64,000 nt of DNA from Azophilus sp965247035 (GTDB lineage: Bacteria; Pseudomonadota; Gammaproteobacteria; Pseudomonadales; Azotimanducaceae), in contig CBDFGJ010000003.1 of assembly GCA_965247035.1 (NCBI GenBank), forward strand, positions 372,001 to 436,000, written 5' to 3'. How positions within the stretch are numbered: position 1 is the first letter of the stretch; each line of letters begins with the position of its first letter. A program made the position numbers and the translations under genes. Shown in pieces: positions 52,109 to 59,641 of this stretch. The notes below the pieces were generated by a model. It did not search any database. It was not told where the DNA came from and saw only the letters and a list, made by a program, of their open reading frames with translations.

Positions 52109-53671
52109 GTGTTTGAGTCCTCGGAACAGCCTCTCAAGATAGCCATCTCGGCAATGGGCGGGCAGGGCGGTGGTGTCCTTGCCGGTTGGATTCGGGATCT
52201 GGCAGAAGCCCAAGGATACCTCGCCCAGTCAACCTCCGTGCCCGGGGTCGCCCAACGTACCGGCGCCACGGTCTATTATCTGGAAATCTTCCCCAAGGCT
52301 GAGGCCGATCGAGTGGGTAAAACCCCCGTCCTGGGGATGACGCCCATAGTCGGAGATGTGGACATTTTGATTGCTGCCGAACTGGTGGAAGCCGGCCGTG
52401 CGGTGCAAAAGGGACTGGTCACCCCGGACAAGACTACCCTCGTTACCACGACTCATCGCGCCTATACAGTGGCTGAAAAACAACATCTGGGGCACGGCTT
52501 GTCGGACAGCGCTAAAATTTTGCACGCCATTCGCCAGGCGGCAAAACGCTGTGTTGCTTTTGATATGGAGCAACTGGCAACAGAACATGATTCGGTCATT
52601 AGTTCTGCATTGTTCGGCGCACTGGCTGGTGCCGCCGTCTTGCCATTTAGCAAGGATGCTTTTGAGCAGGCAATTCGTGCCAGTGGGGTTTCTGTGGAGA
52701 CCAGTCTGGCAGCCTTTGGTGCGGCCTATCATCTGGCCGAGCAGAGCCCAGCGGCGCCTGATGTGCTTGATGTGCCGGAACTTGATGCGCTTGCATTGAA
52801 AACATCTGCCACCTTGCCGGTGCCGGAATCTGCCCACACCCGATCGGGGCAAAAGTTACTGGACCGAGTCTTAACAGAGTTTCCTTCCGTCTGCCAGGGG
52901 ATGATCTGCGAGGGTATGAAGCAACTCATTGATTATCAGGATTTCGGATATGCGGAGTTATATCTTGAACGCCTGCATGCCCTGGTGACCCAGGATGCCA
53001 GTGAAGACCATAGATTGACCAGCGAGGTGGCGCGCTACCTTGCTCTTTGGATGGCTTTCCCGGATAGCATTCGTGTGGCTGACCAGAAGATTCGCCGGCA
53101 GCGTTTTCAGCAGATCCGTGATGAGGTGAAGGCAGCGGATGATCAAATCATTTATCCGGTGGAATATATGCACCCGCGTTATGAAGAGTTCTGCGACAGT
53201 CTGCCACGGCGATTAGGTGCTCTGATGTTGGCGTCTGCAACCCTGAAGCGTTTGCTGTCGGTATTTTTTGCCAGAGGGCGCAAAATCAATACCGGAACCA
53301 TTGGTGGCTATGCTTTTTTGTATCTGCTTGCCAGTTTGCGTTTTACACGGCGTGCCAGTCATAGATATGCCGTAGAAAATGGCGCGATAGAAGGCTGGCT
53401 GGAAGAGATTCAAAAGCGGGCAGGGGCGGCGCCTTCCCTCGCTTTGGGTATGGCGGAGACAGCCTGTTTAATCAAGGGTTATGGTGCCACGCGGGACCGA
53501 GGTAGGCAGAGATATGAAGCGATTATGGCGGCATTGGTAAAGGCAGCGCGTACCAATCCGACCCAAGAGGATGCCAGACAGCTCTGGGAGGCCGCACAGG
53601 CGGACGAGGAAGGACACGAATTTGAAACCGCCCTGACAAACTTTACCTCCAGCGATGATGGCAAGGGCTAG
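52109..53671 (+). CDS. Indolepyruvate oxidoreductase beta-type subunit with C-terminal extension (IorB-like)
   Basis: A 520-residue partner of the IorA-like subunit. The first ~200 residues are the pyruvate-ferredoxin-oxidoreductase gamma-type domain, with IAISAMGGQGGGVLAGWIRD and SVPGVAQRTGATVYYLEI. The remaining ~300, rich in Arg and helical, match the long C-terminal domain (DUF6537-like) of the aerobic IorB group. Archaeal IorB is only about 200 residues. GTG 52109 gives a normal N terminus; its AAGG abuts the start, so the real signal is weak. It probably forms one transcript with the cyclase and iorA. Confidence 0.85.
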   Translation: MFESSEQPLKIAISAMGGQGGGVLAGWIRDLAEAQGYLAQSTSVPGVAQRTGATVYYLEIFPKAEADRVGKTPVLGMTPIVGDVDILIAAELVEAGRAVQKGLVTPDKTTLVTTTHRAYTVAEKQHLGHGLSDSAKILHAIRQAAKRCVAFDMEQLATEHDSVISSALFGALAGAAVLPFSKDAFEQAIRASGVSVETSLAAFGAAYHLAEQSPAAPDVLDVPELDALALKTSATLPVPESAHTRSGQKLLDRVLTEFPSVCQGMICEGMKQLIDYQDFGYAELYLERLHALVTQDASEDHRLTSEVARYLALWMAFPDSIRVADQKIRRQRFQQIRDEVKAADDQIIYPVEYMHPRYEEFCDSLPRRLGALMLASATLKRLLSVFFARGRKINTGTIGGYAFLYLLASLRFTRRASHRYAVENGAIEGWLEEIQKRAGAAPSLALGMAETACLIKGYGATRDRGRQRYEAIMAALVKAARTNPTQEDARQLWEAAQADEEGHEFETALTNFTSSDDGKG

Positions 53672-53673
53672 CG

Positions 53674-53820
53674 CTCTTGGCTTCGTTCGGGGGCAAGGCA
53701 AGCATTATGAGTGTACCGCTCGTCCTCTGGGTTCCGTGTCAAGCACGGACTGAAAGAACACGGGATGACGGAGAGAGGCGCACGGGATGACACCCCGCCC
53801 CCGTCATTCCGTGTTTGACA
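53674..53820. repeat. Palindromic repeat between convergent iorB and Rid genes
   Basis: A ~76-base block (ctcttggcttcgttc at 53674, running to aagcacgga near 53750) recurs as a direct repeat at 56802-56878. The segment ggttccgtgtcaagcacgga near 53730-53749 pairs with ttccgtgtttgacacgggaa near 53796-53817, forming a hairpin of about 22 pairs with a loop of about 45 bases. It may end transcription of both convergent genes and looks like a mobile palindromic element. Confidence 0.65.
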
Positions 53821-53853
53821 CGGGAACCAGACATAAGGAGCGAGGAATATCTT

Positions 53854-54252
53854 TTAGCCAGAAGCAGGAATAAGAGCGGTGGCTTCTATCTCAACCTTTG
53901 CGCGGGCTTCTATGAGTGCGACGACCTGTACCATCGTCATCGCAGGGTAGTGCGCACCGATAATGTCCCGATAAGCCTGCCCCACCTCTTTTAAGGCGCC
54001 CAGATACTCTTGTTTGTCGGTGATATACCAAGTCATACGTGTGATATGGCTCGGCGAAACACCAGCGGTCTGCAAGATGCGAGTGATATTGAGCAGCGCT
54101 TGCCGCACCTGAGCAACGAAGTCATCGCTCTGAAATTCTCCCGCTTCATCCCAGCCCACCTGACCCGCAAGGAACAGCATCTTCCCCTCAGCCAGGATGC
54201 CATTGCTGTATCCCTTTGGTGTTTGCCAGCCCTCGGGTTGAATGCTTTCCAT
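53854..54252 (-). CDS. Rid-family (YjgF/YER057c/UK114) protein lacking the canonical arginine
   Basis: A 132-residue trimer-forming Rid protein, recognisable from GILAEGKMLFLAGQVGWDEA, LLNITRILQTAGVSPSHITR and AKVEIEATALIP. RidA enzymes that deaminate enamines/imines need an Arg in P-A-R-S-C-V; here the matching stretch reads PAMTMVQV, so the Arg is Met. This suggests a Rid subgroup with other chemistry, perhaps acting on an enamine formed in aminobenzoyl-CoA breakdown. It starts 67 bases downstream of the crotonase gene in the same direction. Confidence 0.88.
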   Translation of the reverse strand: MESIQPEGWQTPKGYSNGILAEGKMLFLAGQVGWDEAGEFQSDDFVAQVRQALLNITRILQTAGVSPSHITRMTWYITDKQEYLGALKEVGQAYRDIIGAHYPAMTMVQVVALIEARAKVEIEATALIPASG

Positions 54253-54319
54253 ACTTCATGTCCTTTCTTTTTCTCTTATCTTCTCGGGAGCAGCGTTTTG
54301 AACCCTGCGCCATCCCCAC

Positions 54320-55150
54320 TCAATCACCCTTAAAAATCGGCTTTTCCTTCTTGATAAAAGCCGTGAAGGCACGCTCAAAATCAGCCGTTTGCATACAGAT
54401 TGCCTGGGCTTGGGCCTCGGCTTCAAGCGCCTGATCAATGCTCATATTCCATTCCTGATGCAGCATGGTTTTGGTAATCCTATGAGCAAAGCTAGGTCCC
54501 TCCACCAGACTCCGGGCAAGGGCTTGCGTTTCCGCCAAGAGGGCATCGGGTGCGCACAAACGATTGAAGAAACCCCACCTCTCGCCTTCATCCGCTGACA
54601 TGATGCGCCCAGTATAAAGCAGGTCAGACGCACGCCCCTGACCGATAATCCGCGGCAGCATGGCACAAGCTCCCATATCGCAACCGGCAAGCCCGACCCG
54701 GGTAAAGAGAAAACCCACCTGCGCTTGTTCAGTGCCATAGCGCAGGTCACTTGCCATAGCGATGATGGCGCCCGCCCCAACGCAGACACCATCCACCGCA
54801 GCCAGTATGGGTTGCGGGCAGTGCCGCATTGCCTTGACCAGATCGCCGGTCATCTGGGTGAAGTTCAGCAGATCGCGCATATTCATTTTTGTCAGGGGCC
54901 CAATAATATCCCGCACATCACCACCCGAACTAAAATTGCCATCGGCACCGGTGATGACCACCGCCTTCACCGACTCGGTGTAGCTCAGGCTATGAAAGGT
55001 CTCTCTGAGCTCGGCGTAGGACTCAAAGGTCAGAGGATTCTTGCGTTCAGGGATATTCAGCGTGATCGATGCCAGTCCTCGGTCAAAATGCCAGAGAAAA
55101 TGCGCCGGTGAAAAATTATTGGGGTCTATGCCTGTTCCGGTACGCATCAT
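54320..55150 (-). CDS. Enoyl-CoA hydratase/isomerase (crotonase) family protein
   Basis: A 276-residue crotonase. The oxyanion-hole segments are present: GNFSSGGDVRDI and VDGVCVGAGAIIAMASD. The two catalytic glutamates of enoyl-CoA hydratase appear replaced: the PE position reads FTRVGL and the second reads GRASDLLYTG (Asp). Such members act as isomerases, hydrolases or lyases rather than standard hydratases. Clusters for 2-aminobenzoyl-CoA degradation contain a similar gene. It is divergent from the SDR gene and followed by the Rid gene, probably on one transcript. Confidence 0.88.
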   Translation of the reverse strand: MMRTGTGIDPNNFSPAHFLWHFDRGLASITLNIPERKNPLTFESYAELRETFHSLSYTESVKAVVITGADGNFSSGGDVRDIIGPLTKMNMRDLLNFTQMTGDLVKAMRHCPQPILAAVDGVCVGAGAIIAMASDLRYGTEQAQVGFLFTRVGLAGCDMGACAMLPRIIGQGRASDLLYTGRIMSADEGERWGFFNRLCAPDALLAETQALARSLVEGPSFAHRITKTMLHQEWNMSIDQALEAEAQAQAICMQTADFERAFTAFIKKEKPIFKGD

Positions 55151-55279
55151 AGGGAGTTCCTGCTGTTAGGGCTGTGCTGTTGCTGTGACCAAATGGCCAA
55201 TGACCAAACGGCGCCAGTTTACCGACAAATGTATGCCATATACTATACCGAGCGTTTCCGAGACATCCTACCTATTGAG
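55151..55279 (+). promoter_or_regulatory. Divergent promoter region, crotonase / SDR
   Basis: The 129 bases hold tgaccaaatggccaa (55186) and tgaccaaacggcgcc (55201), a 15-base direct repeat, followed by TTTACC (55218-55223), 17 bases, and TACTAT (55241-55246) as a possible sigma70 promoter for the SDR gene. The repeats may be regulator sites shared by both directions. Confidence 0.4.
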
Positions 55280-56059
55280 ATGAGCCAGATGTCGGCAACC
55301 CTAGCCGAACAGCACATAGTGGTAACAGGTGCCAGCCAGGGCATAGGCGCGGCGATTGTTGATGCCCTGAGTGCCCAGGGTGCCAGGATGAGCCTGATGG
55401 CTCGCCGTCTGCCGCCCTTGGAAGACAAGGCATCCCAGCTCCCTCAAGCCCAGGCTATTAGTGTTGATGTGACCCAGAGTGATGCGGTCGTCCAGGCTTT
55501 CCAACAGGCTCGACAAGGTTTTGGTGCGGTAGATATACTGGTGAATTGTGCCGGTCAGGCGCACAGCACGCCCACTCATCTTATGCAGGATGCGGACTGG
55601 CACCGGATGATAGCGGTCAATCTTGATGCGTTGTTTTATTGCTGTCGTGAAGCCCTTGCTGATATGCGTAGCACTGGGCGCGGGCGCATCGTCAACATTG
55701 CTAGCAGTGCCGCCTTGAAGGGTTATAACTATGTTGCCGCCTACTGTGCTGCGAAGCACGGTGCTTTGGGGCTGACCCGTGCCCTGGCCTTGGAACACGC
55801 GACCCGGAATATTACCGTGAATGCAGTCTGTCCTGGCTATACGGACACAGAACTGATGCAGACCGCCATCCAGACCCTGATGGACAAGACCGGGCGTGAT
55901 GCCGTTACCGCCCGGGCTGCCTTCACCCAGAGCAATCCGCAAGGGCGGTTGATAGACCCAGCAGAGGTCGCCGCAACAGTGGTCTGGTTATGTTCGCCAG
56001 AGGCCGGGTCTATTACCGGCCAAGCCATAGCGGTGGCAGGCGGCGAGGTGATGCACTAA
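55280..56059 (+). CDS. SDR-family NAD(P)-dependent oxidoreductase
   Basis: A 259-residue short-chain dehydrogenase. It shows the dinucleotide motif VTGASQGIGAAIV, VNCAG (in place of NNAG), the catalytic Ser in NIASSAALKG, and the Tyr/Lys pair in YCAAKHGALG, followed by VNAVCPGYTDTE. In the proposed pathway it would oxidise a 3-hydroxyacyl-CoA intermediate. I chose ATG 55280 (MSQMSATLA); the open frame to 55193 adds 29 residues without similarity. It is followed by a 6-bp tandem array and an IS remnant. Confidence 0.87.
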   Translation: MSQMSATLAEQHIVVTGASQGIGAAIVDALSAQGARMSLMARRLPPLEDKASQLPQAQAISVDVTQSDAVVQAFQQARQGFGAVDILVNCAGQAHSTPTHLMQDADWHRMIAVNLDALFYCCREALADMRSTGRGRIVNIASSAALKGYNYVAAYCAAKHGALGLTRALALEHATRNITVNAVCPGYTDTELMQTAIQTLMDKTGRDAVTARAAFTQSNPQGRLIDPAEVAATVVWLCSPEAGSITGQAIAVAGGEVMH

Positions 56060-56060
56060 T

Positions 56061-56096
56061 GTTGATATTGATACTGGTGTTAGTGTTAATGTTAAT
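56061..56096 (+). repeat. 6-bp degenerate tandem array after the SDR stop
   Basis: Six successive hexamers read gttgat, attgat, actggt, gttagt, gttaat, gttaat, all fitting RYTRRT. The array begins at the base after the SDR TAA (56057-56059 plus one). It has no coding role. Confidence 0.6.
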
Positions 56097-56239
56097 GCGC
56101 TCCCTTAGTTCGTCATTCCATCCCCAAAACTCCGTCATTCCTGTATGTGCTCAGCATTTCACTGACAGATTTGCCTCTCCTCCTGCGGTGTTTTAGCACC
56201 GATTCCCTAGTGCGGAGGATGGCGTGGATGGTCGTGCGC

Positions 56240-56325
56240 CCGGCCCTAGGCCGGCGGCGGGGCGTCCGCTCCGCCGCCGGGCTGCGGACTCCGGCCACCT
56301 ACGGCTCCCTCCATCCGCAGCCCGT
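56240..56325. repeat. GC-rich nested hairpins inside the deleted IS
   Basis: Three perfect inverted repeats follow each other: CGGCCctaGGCCG (~56241-56253), CCGGCGGCGG/CCGCCGCCGG (56251-56280, 10-base loop), and CGGGCTGCGGA/TCCGCAGCCCG (56278-56324, 25-base loop). Base composition differs sharply from the surrounding AT-richer DNA, so the segment has a different origin from the IS itself. Confidence 0.65.
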
Positions 56326-56408
56326 CACCCCATCGGAACCAGCGCGCCAATGCGCCGAAAATCGCCGGGGCCGAAATTCCGGAATGTGTCTGAGCCCGTG
56401 CAGAACAC

Positions 56409-56561
56409 CTACCGGTGGGTTTTGTGGAACTTGTAGAAGTCGGTCACAAAGCGGAACTGAGGATGTTTGCCGGCTTTGGCCAGTTTATAATCACGGCACA
56501 TATGGCGCCATTTCTGGAGATAGTTTTTCTCAATCGTGCGGTCTTTACTGTTGTCTCTCAT
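56409..56561 (-). pseudogene. Transposase N-terminal fragment
   Basis: Fifty codons from an ATG at 56561, with AGGAGG four bases upstream, encode RTIEKNYLQKWRHMCRDYKL, then HPQFRFVTDFYKFHKTHR and a TAG. This resembles the helix-turn-helix N terminus of the IS481-like transposases whose C-terminal part lies at 48.6 kb. The catalytic domain is absent, so it cannot be active. Confidence 0.65.
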
Positions 56562-56636
56562 GCTGCCTCCTGGGTTGTCTCAGTGGGTTGATGATAATAT
56601 GCGATTCTGTCATCGAATGACTGAGCACATACAATT

Positions 56637-56704
56637 TCGTGCTTGACGGAGTCCTCAGCGGCTTTTATAAACGGAATCTAGAGGACGAGCGGTACACTCA
56701 TAAC
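56637..56704 (-). repeat. Inverted partial copy of the 53.7-kb repeat
   Basis: Its complement reads ttatgagtgtaccgctcgtc and then cgtcaagcacg, matching 53704-53750 with a short insertion between the two parts. It abuts the right terminus of the IS remnant. Confidence 0.55.
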
Positions 56705-56801
56705 GCACACTTCATCTTAGAACGAAGCCTTAGCTTATTAACTAGAGGCCTTGACTAGGGACACCATCTTGGTATTACCGAAAAACATTAACAGCGACAA
56801 G

Positions 56802-56878
56802 CTCTTGGCTTCGTTCAGGGGCAAGGCAAGCGTTATGGTTGCGCTACTTATTTTCTGGGTTCCGTGTCAAGCACGGAA
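56802..56878 (+). repeat. Direct copy of the 53.7-kb repeat
   Basis: Shares ctcttggcttcgttc, ggggcaaggcaagc and gggttccgtgtcaagcacgg with 53674-53750. Between them the two copies differ (agtgtaccgctcgtcc against gttgcgctacttattt). The word cacgggatgacgg follows both, so the copies extend beyond the best-conserved core. Confidence 0.65.
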
Positions 56879-56945
56879 TGGCGAGCTGAGGGGGTGCTGG
56901 AATGGCGAACTATAATGGACACGGGATGACGGACAAGCCACAAAA

Positions 56946-57001
56946 ATGAAACCAGCGGTATGAAAGCGCAGATATGAAACTACAAATATGAAATCACAAA
57001 A
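56946..57001 (+). repeat. 14-bp tandem array ending at the start codon of the monooxygenase/reductase
   Basis: ATGAAA occurs at 56946, 56960, 56974, 56988 and 57002, exactly 14 bases apart; the last is the start codon with its second codon. Units drift (ATGAAACCAGCGGT, ATGAAAGCGCAGAT, ATGAAACTACAAAT, ATGAAATCACAAAA). No ribosome binding site precedes any copy. The copy at 56960 is in frame with the gene but meets TGA after five codons. Confidence 0.85.
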
Positions 57002-59458
57002 ATGAAAACTCCCTTCAAAATAACGGTGATTGGTGGTGGGCCCGGCGGACTTTATTTTGCCTTGCTGACCAAGCAAGCGCGTCCCGATTGGGAGATTCAA
57101 CTGTTTGAACAAAACCGTGCCGACGACACCTTTGGCTTCGGCGTGGTATTTTCAGACGATACCCTGGATGAGTTCCTGTCACGCGACCCGGCTTCCTATG
57201 AGCGAATCCGCGATCAGTTTGCCTATTGGGATGACATAGTGATTCACCGCAAGGGCAAGCAGATAAGGTGTGAAGGCAATGGCTTCTGCGGCATCTCTCG
57301 TCTGGCTCTCTTGAGCCTCTTGCAGGAACGTTGCCGTGAGGTCGGGGTCCAGATGACTTTTGAAACCCAGATATCCCCTGCCGATATAGAAACCCGATTT
57401 GCCGATTCGGACATTATTCTGGCGGCGGATGGCATTGGCTCAGCCATTCGTGACCATTATCAGGCGTCTTTTGCACCGACCCAGGTCATGAAGTCCAACC
57501 GCTTCTGCTGGATGGGCTCAACCCGACCCCTCCCAGATTTCACCTATTTCTTCAAAGAGACACCCCAGGGACTCATCTGTGCGCATACATATCAATACGA
57601 GCAGGGCAAATCCACCTGGGTGTTTGAGATGTCTGACGACTGCTGGCGGGCTTGGGGGTTTGAAACGCTCAATGAAGCGGAATCCAAACACAAATTGGAA
57701 GCCATCTTTGCCGATGAACTCCAAGGTCATCCGCTCATTCTGAATCGCTCCCTATGGCGGCAGTTTCCGCGTATTTTTTGTAATCACTGGTATCACGGCA
57801 AAATTGTCATTCTGGGAGATGCTAAGGCCTCGGCGCATTTTTCTATCGGCTCGGGGACCAAGTTGGCGATAGAATGTGCCATAGGTTTGCACGACGCGGT
57901 GCTGGAAGATGCCGAGCAGAGTGTGGAAAAGGCATTTCAGGCCTACGATGCACTGCGGCGTATTCCGGTGCAAATTGTGCAGCACAATGCCGATGTATCC
58001 CTTGCCTGGTTTGAGCATATGGAGCGTTCCTGGGATATGGATACCATGCAGTTTGCGATGGTGGTGATGTGTCGCGCCAAATCCGTTACCTATGACAATC
58101 TCATTTTGCGCGACCCGGCCTTTGTTGAGCAGGCGGACACGGAATGGTATCAACGCTATTTTGACCAGACCGGCTACGACTATCGTCAGAGTCGACCAAC
58201 GCCTATGTTCACCAAATTCAAACTGCGCGACCTGGTGTTGCGCAATCGGGTAGTCATGTCCCCCATGGCACAGTATTCCGCCGATGAAGAAGGAAATCTG
58301 ACGGACTGGCACTTTGTACATTACGCCAGCCACGCCACCGGCGGTATGGGAATGATTTATACCGAGATGACCTGCCCCTCTCCTGAGGCGAGAATTAGCC
58401 TGGGTTGCCCGGGTCTCTGGACCGACCAGCAGGAAGCCGACTGGAAGCACATTGTTGATTTTGTCCATCAGCATACAGATACCAAAATAGGTATGCAGTT
58501 GGGCCACTCAGGCCGCAAGGGTTCAACCCAGTTGGGCTGGGAAGAGATGGACCATCCCATTGTTCATCCTGAAAAGAACTGGCAAGTCTGCTCAGCCTCG
58601 CCCCTGCCTTATTTTGAAGGCACTTCCCAAGTGCCCCAGATGCTTGACCAGGCTGATATGGATGAGGTGGTGGCCGACTTCTGTCAGGCAACGGAACGTG
58701 CGAGTCGCGCTAGTTTTGATATGTTGGAACTCCACTGCGCTCACGGCTATCTGCTGGCGTCTTTTTTGTCGCCTCTGACCAATCAGCGAGACGATGAGTT
58801 CGGCGGTAGCCTTGAAAATCGTGTGCGCTTCCCCTTGCGGGTCTTTACCGAGATGCGGCGCATCTGGCCCCAGTCCCGGCCTATGTCGGTACGGATTTCC
58901 GCCTGCGACTGGAAGCCAGGTGGTATTAGCGAAACGGATATCCTTGCCATTGCCAAGGCTTTGCACGATGCCGGTTGTGATTTGATTGATGTCTCGGCGG
59001 GCCAGACAGTGCCTGACCAGGCACCGGTCTATGGGCGTATGTTTCAAGTGCCTTTTTCCGAGATGATCTCTAACGCGACTTTTGACACAACCACTAACGC
59101 AGTTTCTGACATGATTTCTAAAACTGCGCCGCTGAATACTTCCAACAGCATACCCAGAATGGTCACCATGGCGGTGGGGAACATCACCGAAGCAGGGCAG
59201 GTGAATACGATCTTACATACCCGCCGCGCCGAGTTGGTGGCTATAGGGCGACCCCATTTGTGGAATCCCTATTTTACCCGCCAGGCGGCTGCCAGTTATG
59301 GTGTTGCCCCGGATGAGGAATGGGAGAAGCAATATCTTGCCGGACAACTGCAAGCCTATTCCGTGCTCCCCAGAGCCCGAGAAGATCAGTTGGTGTTGCA
59401 GAAGAAAGCCAAACCCAAGCGCCATTACAAGGAATCGCTCCGCTCCCGTCATCCCTGA
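57002..59458 (+). CDS. Fused FAD monooxygenase / Old Yellow Enzyme, 2-aminobenzoyl-CoA or salicylyl-CoA type
   Basis: An 818-residue two-domain flavoenzyme. Residues 1-390: aromatic-ring hydroxylase with VIGGGPGGLYFALL, VVFSDDTLDEF and ILGDAKASAHFSIGSG. From residue ~400: an OYE-type FMN barrel with NRVVMSPMAQYSADEEGN, GLWTDQQ, MQLGHSGRKGS and AHGYLLASFLSPLTNQRDD. This fusion is known from 2-aminobenzoyl-CoA monooxygenase/reductase, which hydroxylates and then reduces the ring without oxygenolytic cleavage, and from salicylyl-CoA 5-hydroxylase. The Ser/Thr/Asn-rich insert at residues ~689-718 is unusual. The start is set by the last ATG of the 14-bp array. Confidence 0.88.
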   Translation: MKTPFKITVIGGGPGGLYFALLTKQARPDWEIQLFEQNRADDTFGFGVVFSDDTLDEFLSRDPASYERIRDQFAYWDDIVIHRKGKQIRCEGNGFCGISRLALLSLLQERCREVGVQMTFETQISPADIETRFADSDIILAADGIGSAIRDHYQASFAPTQVMKSNRFCWMGSTRPLPDFTYFFKETPQGLICAHTYQYEQGKSTWVFEMSDDCWRAWGFETLNEAESKHKLEAIFADELQGHPLILNRSLWRQFPRIFCNHWYHGKIVILGDAKASAHFSIGSGTKLAIECAIGLHDAVLEDAEQSVEKAFQAYDALRRIPVQIVQHNADVSLAWFEHMERSWDMDTMQFAMVVMCRAKSVTYDNLILRDPAFVEQADTEWYQRYFDQTGYDYRQSRPTPMFTKFKLRDLVLRNRVVMSPMAQYSADEEGNLTDWHFVHYASHATGGMGMIYTEMTCPSPEARISLGCPGLWTDQQEADWKHIVDFVHQHTDTKIGMQLGHSGRKGSTQLGWEEMDHPIVHPEKNWQVCSASPLPYFEGTSQVPQMLDQADMDEVVADFCQATERASRASFDMLELHCAHGYLLASFLSPLTNQRDDEFGGSLENRVRFPLRVFTEMRRIWPQSRPMSVRISACDWKPGGISETDILAIAKALHDAGCDLIDVSAGQTVPDQAPVYGRMFQVPFSEMISNATFDTTTNAVSDMISKTAPLNTSNSIPRMVTMAVGNITEAGQVNTILHTRRAELVAIGRPHLWNPYFTRQAAASYGVAPDEEWEKQYLAGQLQAYSVLPRAREDQLVLQKKAKPKRHYKESLRSRHP

Positions 59459-59641
59459 CATCACCACTAAACATTAACAGCGGCAGGTCGCTGAGGTGAC
59501 GATCGTGAAGGCAGGGTGTGATGGGCAAGCAAAAGGAATAATGGATATTAAATCTGTCATCGAATTACTATCAACGGCTATTGGTGTATGATGCCGCCTG
59601 CAAAAAATCTATACCAACACTGGGAGGGAGCGCTATCCATC
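59459..59641. other. Intergenic region before the TonB receptor
   Basis: Contains aacattaacagcggcag (59470-59486), which echoes aacattaacagcgacaag at 56785-56802, and tctgtcatcgaatta (59550-59564), which echoes the IS right end near 56605. A TATGAT at 59587-59592 could be a -10 element. GGGAGG at 59622-59627 is 14 bases before the ATG, rather far for a ribosome binding site. Confidence 0.4.

Larger units (their letters stand above)
56142..56633 (-). mobile_element. Internally deleted IS (MITE-like), both terminal repeats present
   Basis: Termini tgtatgtgctcag (56142-56154) and its complement ctgagcacataca (56621-56633) are perfect 13-base inverted repeats, with partly matching inner bases up to about 27. 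Between them, on the reverse strand, lie the first 50 codons of the transposase (56409-56561) and the last ~85 bases of the element (56142-56226). The middle is replaced by GC-rich DNA. The C-terminal end matches the one at 48766-48847 in opposite orientation, including the same TAG. Confidence 0.75.
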
